A DNA stretch of 11,668 nucleotides. It comes from an uncultured Acinetobacter sp. (GTDB taxonomy: Bacteria; Pseudomonadota; Gammaproteobacteria; Pseudomonadales; Moraxellaceae). Positions 5,736 to 11,338 of this stretch are shown here, piece after piece. The DNA lies in NCBI GenBank assembly GCA_900771065.1, contig CAAGMP010000165.1:1-11668 (forward strand). Reading direction: 5' to 3'. Each line of letters starts with the position of its first letter. Within the stretch, counting starts at the first letter, position 1. The notes beneath the pieces are model-generated. The model saw only the letters and a program-made list of their open reading frames with translations, was not told where the DNA came from and did not search any database. The translations under genes and the position numbers were made by a program.

Positions 5736-7460
5736 ATGAAGCCCAATGATGTTGTTTCATCTGTGCCGAATAAACAGACACCTCATATCAATAATTCTGT
5801 CGATGCTGTGCAGCAAGAACAACAGCCCGGCTTAGATTTTATCCGTCAAGTCATTACTGACGATTTAGCTTCAGGTCACACGCAAAAAGTGGTTACGCGT
5901 TTTCCACCAGAACCAAATGGTTATTTACATATTGGGCACGTCAAAGCCATTTGTTTAAATTTTGGTATTGCACAAGAATTTGGCGGTTCATGCAATTTGC
6001 GTTTTGATGACACCAATCCAGATGCAGAAGAACAAGAATATGTCGATGGCATTGCCAATGACGTAAAATGGTTAGGTTTCGAATGGGATGGCGAACCGCG
6101 TTATGCATCAAGTTATTTTGATCAATTATATCAGTGGGCATTGCAATTAATTGAACAAGGCGATGCGTATGTCGATTTGCAAACGCCTGAAGAAATTCGT
6201 TTAAATCGTGGTAATTTTGTTGAAGTTGGGAAAAATTCACCTTACCGCGATGCAAGCGTTGCCGAAAATTTGGCGCGTTTTGAAAAAATGCGTAATGGTG
6301 AATTTACTGAAGGGCAAGCCGTTTTACGTGCCAAAATTGATATGGCTTCACCGAATGTCCATATGCGTGATCCTATTTTGTATCGTATTTTACATTCTTC
6401 ACATCATCAAACAGGCGATAAATGGAAAATTTATCCAATGTATGATTATGCTCATCCATTGTCGGATGCAATTGAAGGCATTACCCATTCATTGTGTACT
6501 TTAGAATTCCAAGATCATCGTGCATTTTATGATTGGGTGGTGGAAAAAGTAAAATCGCCTGCTGTGCCACATCAGTATGAATCGAGCCGTTTAAATGTCG
6601 ACTATACCATTACTTCAAAACGTAAATTGCGCCGTTTAGTTGAAGGGGGTTTTGTACAAGGATGGGACGATCCACGCATGCCAACGGTTGTGGGAATGCG
6701 TCGTCGTGGTTTCACCGCAGAAGGTTTACGTGATTTCTGTAAACGTGTTGGTGTTTCTAAATCGGATGGTATTGTAGATGTTGCAATGTTGGAATATTGC
6801 ATCCGTCAATCTTTAGAAAATACGGCCAGTCGTGCTATGGCAGTGTTGAATCCATTAAAAGTGACGTTAACCAATTTGCCTGAAGCAATGGATTTAGTTC
6901 ATGCGCGACATCCGAACGTAGATATGGGTGAACGTATTATTCCATTAACTTCAGAGCTTTATATTGATCGTAAAGATTTTGAAGAAGTGCCACCAAAAGG
7001 ATTTAAACGTTTAATTCCTCAAGGTGAAGTGCGTTTACGTCATGCTTACGTGATTCAATGTGATGAAGTTATTAAAGATGAACATGGCGAAGTCATTGAA
7101 TTAAAATGCTCAATTGATCCTGCAACTTTAGGTAAAAATCCTGAAGGACGTAAAGTAAAAGGCGTTATTCATTGGGTTTCTGCGGAAAAAGGCATTCCTG
7201 CGGAAATTCGTTTATATGATCGCTTATTTAAAGATGCTGATCCTGAAATTCACGATGACTTTTTAGCAAGTTTAAATCCTGATTCGCTACAAGTTATTCA
7301 AGCTGTGGTTGAACCTGCATTGGCACAAGCACAACCTGAAGATCGTTTCCAATTTGAACGAGAAGGATATTTTGTTGCAGATCGTTACGATTATACGCAA
7401 GAAAAATTGGTCTTTAATCGAATTTTAGATTTAAAAGACAGCTTTAAGCCAACAAAATAA
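5736..7460 (+). CDS. glnS: Glutaminyl-tRNA synthetase
   Basis: This class I aminoacyl-tRNA synthetase charges tRNA-Gln with glutamine in the cytosol. It has 574 residues against 554 in E. coli. The difference is mainly a longer N-terminal tail of low complexity (about residues 1-31, with QQEQQ) before the conserved GLDFIRQVI. Landmarks are PPEPNGYLHIGH (58-68, HIGH box at 65-68), NLRFDDTNP (87-95), GITHSLCTLEFQDHR (248-262, acceptor-stem region), and the KMSKS-equivalent TSKRK (293-297), where E. coli has MSKRK. The C-terminal anticodon-binding beta-barrels follow, with RKVKGVIHWVS and FQFEREGYF. The Shine-Dalgarno before ATG 5736 is weak, but the only alternative starts lie inside conserved sequence. 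The gene is divergent from ppiB-lpxH and is followed by a strong terminator. Confidence 0.97.
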   Translation: MKPNDVVSSVPNKQTPHINNSVDAVQQEQQPGLDFIRQVITDDLASGHTQKVVTRFPPEPNGYLHIGHVKAICLNFGIAQEFGGSCNLRFDDTNPDAEEQEYVDGIANDVKWLGFEWDGEPRYASSYFDQLYQWALQLIEQGDAYVDLQTPEEIRLNRGNFVEVGKNSPYRDASVAENLARFEKMRNGEFTEGQAVLRAKIDMASPNVHMRDPILYRILHSSHHQTGDKWKIYPMYDYAHPLSDAIEGITHSLCTLEFQDHRAFYDWVVEKVKSPAVPHQYESSRLNVDYTITSKRKLRRLVEGGFVQGWDDPRMPTVVGMRRRGFTAEGLRDFCKRVGVSKSDGIVDVAMLEYCIRQSLENTASRAMAVLNPLKVTLTNLPEAMDLVHARHPNVDMGERIIPLTSELYIDRKDFEEVPPKGFKRLIPQGEVRLRHAYVIQCDEVIKDEHGEVIELKCSIDPATLGKNPEGRKVKGVIHWVSAEKGIPAEIRLYDRLFKDADPEIHDDFLASLNPDSLQVIQAVVEPALAQAQPEDRFQFEREGYFVADRYDYTQEKLVFNRILDLKDSFKPTK

Positions 7461-7463
7461 GCT

Positions 7464-7500
7464 AAAAAAGCCTGCCATTGTGGCGGGCTTTTTGTTTTTT
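7464..7500 (+). terminator. Strong Rho-independent terminator after glnS
   Basis: There is a GC-rich 10-bp stem (7468-7477 with 7481-7490, one T-G wobble), a TTG loop and the run TTTTTGTTTTTT. It begins 7 bases after the glnS stop and ends 19 bases before the lpxB start codon. Confidence 0.92.
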
Positions 7501-7519
7501 AAATTAAGAGGAAAATATT

Positions 7520-8692
7520 GTGCAAAAACGAAAATTAAAAATTGGAATTGTGGTTGGCGAAGTTTCTGGAGATACGCTGGGTGCAAAGCTTATGCAAAAT
7601 TTTCGTGCACAAGGTATTGATGCAGAATTTGAAGGTATTGGTGGACCACAAATGCAAGCTGAAGGTTTTCATAGTGATTATCCAATGGAAACTTTAGCGG
7701 TAATGGGAATTGTAGAAGTCATTAAAGATCTTCGGCAGCTTTTTGCCGTCCGTGATGGCTTAATTGAAAAATGGACAAAAAATCCTGTCGACATTTTTAT
7801 TGGGATAGATGCACCCGATTTTAATTTACGCTTATCTAAAGCGATAAAGAAAAAACGTTTACCAATTAAAACCGTGCAATATGTGAGTCCGTCAGTTTGG
7901 GCTTGGCGACAAGGACGTGTACACGGTATTAAGAAAAATATTGATTTAGTTTTGTGTTTATTTCCTTTTGAAAAAATATTTTATCAACAATGGCAAGTTC
8001 CTGCTGCATTTGTTGGTCATCCTTTGGCGACACAACTTCCATTAGAAAACTCAATTGAAGCTGCTAAAATTGAACTTGGATTGAATCCAAATGATCGGCA
8101 TATTGCTTTTTTACCGGGAAGTCGCCGTGGTGAAATTGAGCGTTTAGGTAAATTGGTTTTAGATACAGCACAAATTATTAATCAAAAACATCCTGAATAT
8201 ATTTTACTTATTCCTGCAATTAATGCACAGCGTAAAGCACAACTTGAAACCATGTTGTTAGATTATCCTGACGAACTAAATAAAAATATTTATATTTTAG
8301 AAAATAGTTCTAGTGAATCTAAAATTGGACGTCAAGTGATGAATGCGGCAAACATTATTGCTTTGGCTTCAGGCACAGCAACTTTAGAAGCGATGTTATT
8401 GCATCGTCCTATGGTGACATTTTATAAATTAAATCAATTAACTTATTGGATTGCCAAATCGTTAATTAAAATTCCGTATTGTTCCTTGCCTAATATTATT
8501 GCAGGCAAAAAAATTATTGAAGAATTAATTCAAGATCAAGCAACACCTGAAAATTTGGCAGCTGAAATTGAAAAATTAATGGATGAAGAAACTGCACAAA
8601 TCCAAGTGATGCAACACATTACCATGCATAAAAAATTGTTATCTAGTAACAGTGAAGACCCAGTACAAGCCATTTTAGCTTTATTAAAGTGA
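7520..8692 (+). CDS. lpxB: Lipid-A-disaccharide synthase
   Basis: This peripheral membrane glycosyltransferase (GT19) joins UDP-2,3-diacylglucosamine to lipid X to form the beta-1,6-linked lipid A disaccharide, the step after LpxH. It has 390 residues (E. coli has 382). Conserved stretches are GEVSGDTLGA (13-22), LAVMGIVEVI (59-68), GIDAPDFN (95-102, containing the catalytic aspartate region), VSPSVWAWRQGRV (122-134), LPGSRRGEI (198-206, UDP-sugar binding), ASGTATLEAML (283-293), and SLPNIIAGK (322-330). The start is GTG at 7520 with AGAGG 8 bases upstream. In many Proteobacteria lpxB sits with lpxA/fabZ. Here it stands behind glnS, isolated from them but within 3 kb of lpxH. A terminator lies immediately upstream, so its own promoter must overlap that hairpin or lie within glnS. 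Confidence 0.96.
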   Translation: MQKRKLKIGIVVGEVSGDTLGAKLMQNFRAQGIDAEFEGIGGPQMQAEGFHSDYPMETLAVMGIVEVIKDLRQLFAVRDGLIEKWTKNPVDIFIGIDAPDFNLRLSKAIKKKRLPIKTVQYVSPSVWAWRQGRVHGIKKNIDLVLCLFPFEKIFYQQWQVPAAFVGHPLATQLPLENSIEAAKIELGLNPNDRHIAFLPGSRRGEIERLGKLVLDTAQIINQKHPEYILLIPAINAQRKAQLETMLLDYPDELNKNIYILENSSSESKIGRQVMNAANIIALASGTATLEAMLLHRPMVTFYKLNQLTYWIAKSLIKIPYCSLPNIIAGKKIIEELIQDQATPENLAAEIEKLMDEETAQIQVMQHITMHKKLLSSNSEDPVQAILALLK

Positions 8693-8693
8693 T

Positions 8694-8728
8694 GAAATAA
8701 AAAGCCAATATCTAAAAAATATTGGCTT
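8694..8728. terminator. Bidirectional terminator between convergent lpxB and pilU
   Basis: A perfect 10-bp stem (8702-8711 with 8719-8728) encloses a 7-base loop. On the minus strand the hairpin is followed by TTTTTATTT, a good U-run that would end pilU transcripts. On the plus strand the following T-run is poor, so lpxB termination there is less certain. Confidence 0.8.
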
Positions 8729-8736
8729 GATTCGGA

Positions 8737-9903
8737 TTATGCTTCGGCTTCTTTTTGCATACTAAATGTACTTGAACTTTCTTCACTTTCATTTTGACGC
8801 GTGCTTTTGAGTTTAATTTGTAGACGTAATTCATTGGTTGAATCGGCATTTCGTAGTGCTTCTTCATAAGAAATTGCGCCACTATTGTATAAATCAAACA
8901 AAGCTTGGTCAAAAGTTTGCATGCCTAATTCACGTGATTTTGCCATAATTGCTTTTAATTCGTGAAAATCACCTTTAAGAATTAAATCTGAAACTAAAGG
9001 GGTGTTGAGCATAATTTCAACCGCAGCACGACGACCTTTTCCATCTTGTGTACGAATTAAACGCTGAGAAATAATGGCTTTCATATTAGATGATAAATCC
9101 ATTAATAACTGATTTCGGCGTTCTTCTGGGAAAAAGTTAATAATACGGTCTAAAGTTTGGTTCGCATTGTTTGAATGCAATGTACCTAAACATAAATGAC
9201 CTGTTTCAGCAAAAGCAATCGCATGTTCCATAGTTTCTGTATCACGAATTTCGCCAATTAAAATAACATCAGGTGCTTGGCGCAAAGTGTTTTTTAAAGC
9301 ATTGTGCCAAGAATGGCAATCGACACCCACTTCACGATGGGTAATCATTGATTTTTTATGCTTATGTACATATTCCACAGGGTCTTCAACAGTAATAATA
9401 TGGCCTGCTGAATTGGCGTTACGATAATCAATCATCGCAGCTAAAGAAGTCGATTTACCCGAACCTGTACCACCTACAACGAGAACCAAACCGCGTTTTT
9501 CCATAATCACACTTTTAAGTGATTCTGGTAATTGTAATTTTTCAAATTGTGGAATATCGGCAGTAATGGTACGAATAACCATGCCAACGTTGAGTTGTTG
9601 TTGGAAAATATTGACACGAAAACGTGAAATATTCGGTACGCTAATTGCGAAATTACATTCTAATTCTTTTTCAAATTCAGCACGTTGTTTTTCATTCATT
9701 AAACTATAAGCAAATAATTTTGTTTTATCTGCTGTAATTGGATTTTGTCCAATTGGTTTCATTAAACCTTGGTGTTTAATGCTCGGTGGAAAATCTGCTG
9801 TAATAAATAAATCTGAACCACCATATTCAACTACTTTAGTTAACATATGAAACATGAATTTACGTGCTTCTTCAAGTAATTCGCTAGTATACATTTTAGT
9901 CAT
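8737..9903 (-). CDS. pilU: Type IV pilus twitching ATPase, PilT/PilU family (PilU type)
   Basis: This hexameric cytoplasmic ATPase acts with PilT in type IV pilus retraction. It has 388 residues and aligns with Pseudomonas PilU. An N-terminal PAS-like domain with GGSDLFIT (28-35) is followed by the Walker A GGTGSGKST (144-152), the Asp box VEDPVEY (172-178), the Walker B region DVILIGEIRD (212-221), and the His box GHLCLGTLHSNN (235-246). ELGMQTFDQAL (325-335) and the end ADSTNELRLQIKL (353-365) match PilU rather than PilT. A hydrophilic tail of about 23 residues, rich in Ser and Glu, extends past that end. The ATG at 9903 has no clear Shine-Dalgarno. ATG codons at 9894 or 9855 are possible, the last near where the Pseudomonas protein starts. 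pilT is not adjacent in this window. Confidence 0.93.
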   Translation of the reverse strand: MTKMYTSELLEEARKFMFHMLTKVVEYGGSDLFITADFPPSIKHQGLMKPIGQNPITADKTKLFAYSLMNEKQRAEFEKELECNFAISVPNISRFRVNIFQQQLNVGMVIRTITADIPQFEKLQLPESLKSVIMEKRGLVLVVGGTGSGKSTSLAAMIDYRNANSAGHIITVEDPVEYVHKHKKSMITHREVGVDCHSWHNALKNTLRQAPDVILIGEIRDTETMEHAIAFAETGHLCLGTLHSNNANQTLDRIINFFPEERRNQLLMDLSSNMKAIISQRLIRTQDGKGRRAAVEIMLNTPLVSDLILKGDFHELKAIMAKSRELGMQTFDQALFDLYNSGAISYEEALRNADSTNELRLQIKLKSTRQNESEESSSTFSMQKEAEA

Positions 9904-9929
9904 TTCATAATTATGAGGGATATGTTTAA

Positions 9930-9935
9930 ATTATA
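9930..9935 (-). promoter_or_regulatory. Candidate -10 element for pilU
   Basis: On the minus strand there is a perfect TATAAT about 27 bases before the ATG at 9903, within a very AT-rich stretch downstream of the DAHP synthase terminator. No convincing -35 lies at 16-18 bases, so the call is weak. Confidence 0.35.
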
Positions 9936-9967
9936 AAGGAATTATTCTAAGAAATTATAAATTTTTT

Positions 9968-10003
9968 GATAAAAGTCATAAGTTTATACAAACCTATGAC
10001 TTT
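9968..10003 (-). terminator. Hairpin terminator after the DAHP synthase gene
   Basis: On the minus strand AAAGTCATA (9995-10003) pairs with TATGACTTT (9972-9980). The stem extends inward through a G-T wobble and a GTTT/AAAC helix, about 14 bp in total with a 4-base loop. Only about four T residues follow before the run breaks. It begins 8 bases after the gene's stop. Confidence 0.65.
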
Positions 10004-10010
10004 GCACTCA

Positions 10011-11024
10011 TTATAATTTAGTGTAAATATCAAGTATTAATTGTTCTGTTTTTTCCCAGCCTAAGCAACCATCGGTAATAGATTGTCCATAGGTTAATAG
10101 ATCACTCAATTTTTGACAGCCATCAATTAAATGCGTTTCTAGCATGACACCGCGTACATTTGTTTGTTGTTTTTCCTCAATAACTTGTTTTAAAACAACA
10201 GGTTGTTGTAATGGGTTTTTTTGACTATTACCATGACTACAATCAATAACTAAAGCAGGCATTTCTGTCTTAATTTGTTTTTTCAGTGCATTAATCGCTT
10301 CTTTTTGGTAATTTGTGCCTAAATTTGAGCCACGTAAAATTAAATGCGGCTTTTTATTACCTAAAGATGAAATCATACAAGGCAAACCTGTTTGACTTAA
10401 ACCGAAAAATTGTTGTGGTGATGAGGCTGCTTGAATTGCATCGAGCGCAATTTGTACTGAACCATCTGTCCCATTTTTAAAACCAATTGCAAATGGTAAA
10501 TAACTTGAAATTTCACGATGAATTTGCGATTCACTTGTACGTGCACCAATAGCAGCCCAACTGAGTAAATCATCAAAATACGCAGTTGCCATGGGATTTA
10601 AAATTTCTGAAGCAATGGGTAAACCTTTTTCGATAATTTGTAAATACAATTGACGTGTTAAGGTTAAACCTGTTTCTAAATCAGATGAATTATCCAGTTT
10701 TGGATCATATAAAAAACCCTTCCAACCTACAGTTGTTCGCGGTTTTTCAACATAAGTACGCATGACAATAAAAATTTTTTCTTTAATTTTTTCTTGTATT
10801 TTTAATAACTTATCGGCATATTCTAAAGCAGATTGTGTATCATGAATTGAACACGGACCCATAATTAACATCAAACGAGAATCGGTTCCATTTAAAATAT
10901 TTTCAACCGTTTTTCTATGATTTTGAATCTGTTTTTGCTGTTCTAAAAGTAAAGGAAAATGCATTTTTAATGCATTTGGTGTTGTTAAGATAGTTTCTGA
11001 ATTGGTTGTTACAATGGCATTCAT
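10011..11024 (-). CDS. aroG: 3-deoxy-7-phosphoheptulonate (DAHP) synthase, class I (AroF/AroG/AroH family)
   Basis: This enzyme condenses phosphoenolpyruvate with erythrose-4-phosphate, the first step of the shikimate pathway to Phe, Tyr and Trp. It has 337 residues, slightly shorter than the E. coli paralogues (348-356). Catalytic and metal residues are kept: Cys58 (GPCSIHD), Arg89 and Lys94 (VMRTYVEKPRT), Arg162 (GARTSES), Lys183 (GFKNGTDG), Arg231 (LILRG), His264 (CSHGN), Glu296 (MLETH) and Asp318 (SITDGC). The RGGKxPNY loop is altered to RGSNLGTNY. The C-terminus (TYGQSITDGCLGWEKTE) looks most like AroH, so the feedback class is unclear and the gene symbol is approximate. Residues equivalent to the E. 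coli AroG allosteric positions 146, 150 and 180 are Asn143, Thr147 and Pro177. AGGA lies 6 bases before ATG 11024. Two small aromatic-rich ORFs and an attenuator-like leader precede the gene. Confidence 0.93.
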   Translation of the reverse strand: MNAIVTTNSETILTTPNALKMHFPLLLEQQKQIQNHRKTVENILNGTDSRLMLIMGPCSIHDTQSALEYADKLLKIQEKIKEKIFIVMRTYVEKPRTTVGWKGFLYDPKLDNSSDLETGLTLTRQLYLQIIEKGLPIASEILNPMATAYFDDLLSWAAIGARTSESQIHREISSYLPFAIGFKNGTDGSVQIALDAIQAASSPQQFFGLSQTGLPCMISSLGNKKPHLILRGSNLGTNYQKEAINALKKQIKTEMPALVIDCSHGNSQKNPLQQPVVLKQVIEEKQQTNVRGVMLETHLIDGCQKLSDLLTYGQSITDGCLGWEKTEQLILDIYTKL

Positions 11025-11042
11025 AATTTTTCCTATAACGAT

Positions 11043-11126
11043 TTATTTCAGTTTGGACAAATGATTTGTTCTTGAATTTGCGTAAAAATAAAACCATACG
11101 TTGCTAAAATAAGTGTTCATTTTCAT
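11043..11126 (-). CDS. Second aromatic-rich small ORF, between attenuator terminator and aroG
   Basis: This 27-codon ORF starts at ATG 11126 with a good Shine-Dalgarno (GGAG at 11134-11137, 7 bases away). It ends in TAA 18 bases before the aroG start. The segment TYFSNVWFYFY (residues 5-15) holds three Tyr, three Phe and one Trp. The tail ANSRTNHLSKLK is polar. Because it begins directly after the U-run of the terminator, it is present only on read-through transcripts. Its position suggests a leader peptide whose translation, or stalling, affects aroG translation, for example by termination-reinitiation. It could also be a remnant of an older attenuator. No terminator hairpin follows it. Function is inferred from composition and position only. 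The start is better supported than that of the first leader ORF. Confidence 0.6.
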   Translation of the reverse strand: MKMNTYFSNVWFYFYANSRTNHLSKLK

Positions 11127-11137
11127 GTGATAACTCC

Positions 11138-11176
11138 AAAAATAAAAAACCTGATTGAGGGTTGCCCAATCAGGTT
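11138..11176 (-). terminator. Strong intrinsic terminator inside the aroG leader (attenuator)
   Basis: On the minus strand AACCTGATTG (11167-11176) pairs perfectly with CAATCAGGTT (11148-11157). Two more G-C pairs can form inside past one bulged T. It is followed by TTTTATTTTT. It lies about 120 bases after the predicted transcription start and about 115 bases before the aroG ATG, so it is in a leader rather than at a gene end. Confidence 0.88.
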
Positions 11177-11228
11177 AACTAGAGGGCAATTTTTGCCCGA
11201 GTGCATTCAGGCAATTAAAAATATTGCC
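11162..11228 (-). promoter_or_regulatory. Chain of mutually exclusive RNA hairpins: predicted aromatic-amino-acid attenuator
   Basis: Five short segments of the minus-strand transcript can pair alternately. Segment 1 (11223-11228, GGCAAT) pairs with 2 (11210-11215, ATTGCC). Segment 2 (11207-11214, TTGCCTGA) pairs with 3 (11193-11200, TCGGGCAA) over 8 bp. Segment 3 (11193-11198) pairs with 4 (11184-11189, TTGCCC). Segment 4 pairs with 5 (11162-11167, GGGCAA), which lies in the terminator's 5' arm and loop. Segment 1 overlaps the Trp-Gln-Tyr codons of the leader ORF, and segment 2 begins at its stop codon. A ribosome stalled on the aromatic codons would favour 2:3, freeing 4 for the antiterminating 4:5 pairing. 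A ribosome reaching the stop would mask segment 2, so 3:4 and then the terminator form. The pairings are seen; the mechanism is inferred from classical attenuators. Confidence 0.72.
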
Positions 11229-11271
11229 AAAAATAAAAATAAGCATTTGAATGTAATTGAATTGCGCACAT
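11215..11271 (-). CDS. Predicted aroG leader peptide (Tyr/Phe/Trp-rich, 18 residues)
   Basis: The ORF MCAIQLHSNAYFYFWQYF begins at ATG 11271, about 25 bases after the predicted transcription start, and ends in TAA at 11215-11217. Seven of its last eight codons specify Tyr, Phe or Trp, the three end products of the pathway that the downstream enzyme opens. This is the pattern of control codons in attenuation leaders such as TrpL and PheL. The stop codon touches hairpin segment 2, as the mechanism needs. The weak points are that no clear Shine-Dalgarno precedes the ATG and that T-rich DNA raises the chance of Phe and Tyr codons. An overlapping GTG frame ending at TGA 11207 would encode a hydrophobic peptide without this aromatic run. 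Confidence 0.68.
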   Translation of the reverse strand: MCAIQLHSNAYFYFWQYF

Positions 11272-11302
11272 TTCAAAGCAAGCTAAAAATAAATTCAAAT
11301 TA

Positions 11303-11331
11303 ACAATACACTTCACGTTTTTCTTTGACAA
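11303..11331 (-). promoter_or_regulatory. Sigma-70 promoter for the aroG leader transcript
   Basis: On the minus strand TTGTCA (11326-11331, five of six) is followed after exactly 17 bases by TATTGT (11303-11308, four of six). The predicted start is near 11296. The -35 box is only 8 bases past the stop codon of the upstream coiled-coil gene, and it leaves a leader of about 270 bases before aroG. Confidence 0.6.
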
Positions 11332-11338
11332 GTATTTT

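Noticed and set aside
5941..6504. Overlapping ORFs in other frames of glnS (minus 5941-6255, plus 6208-6504)
   Set aside because: They lie wholly inside conserved glnS sequence, have no recognisable domains, and are expected by chance in AT-rich coding DNA.
8712..8912. A 66-codon minus-strand ORF across the 3' end of pilU and the terminator
   Set aside because: It is out of frame with pilU and partly within the terminator hairpin. The protein is lysine-rich without family features.
11045..11080. Possible second terminator or strong hairpin between the second leader ORF and aroG
   Set aside because: Only a 5-bp ACAAA/TTTGT stem with no following U-run is visible, so transcription attenuation at this point is not supported.
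10915..11097. A 60-codon minus-strand ORF beginning in the second leader ORF and running into aroG
   Set aside because: It uses a different frame from both aroG and the aromatic-rich ORF and has no ribosome site. It overlaps well-supported coding sequence.
11184..11270. Other frames in the leader: a GTG-start hydrophobic peptide (to TGA 11207) and an ATG-start peptide from near 11247
   Set aside because: Neither has a Shine-Dalgarno or a composition tied to the downstream gene. The Tyr/Phe/Trp-rich frame fits position and pathway better. They are not fully excluded.
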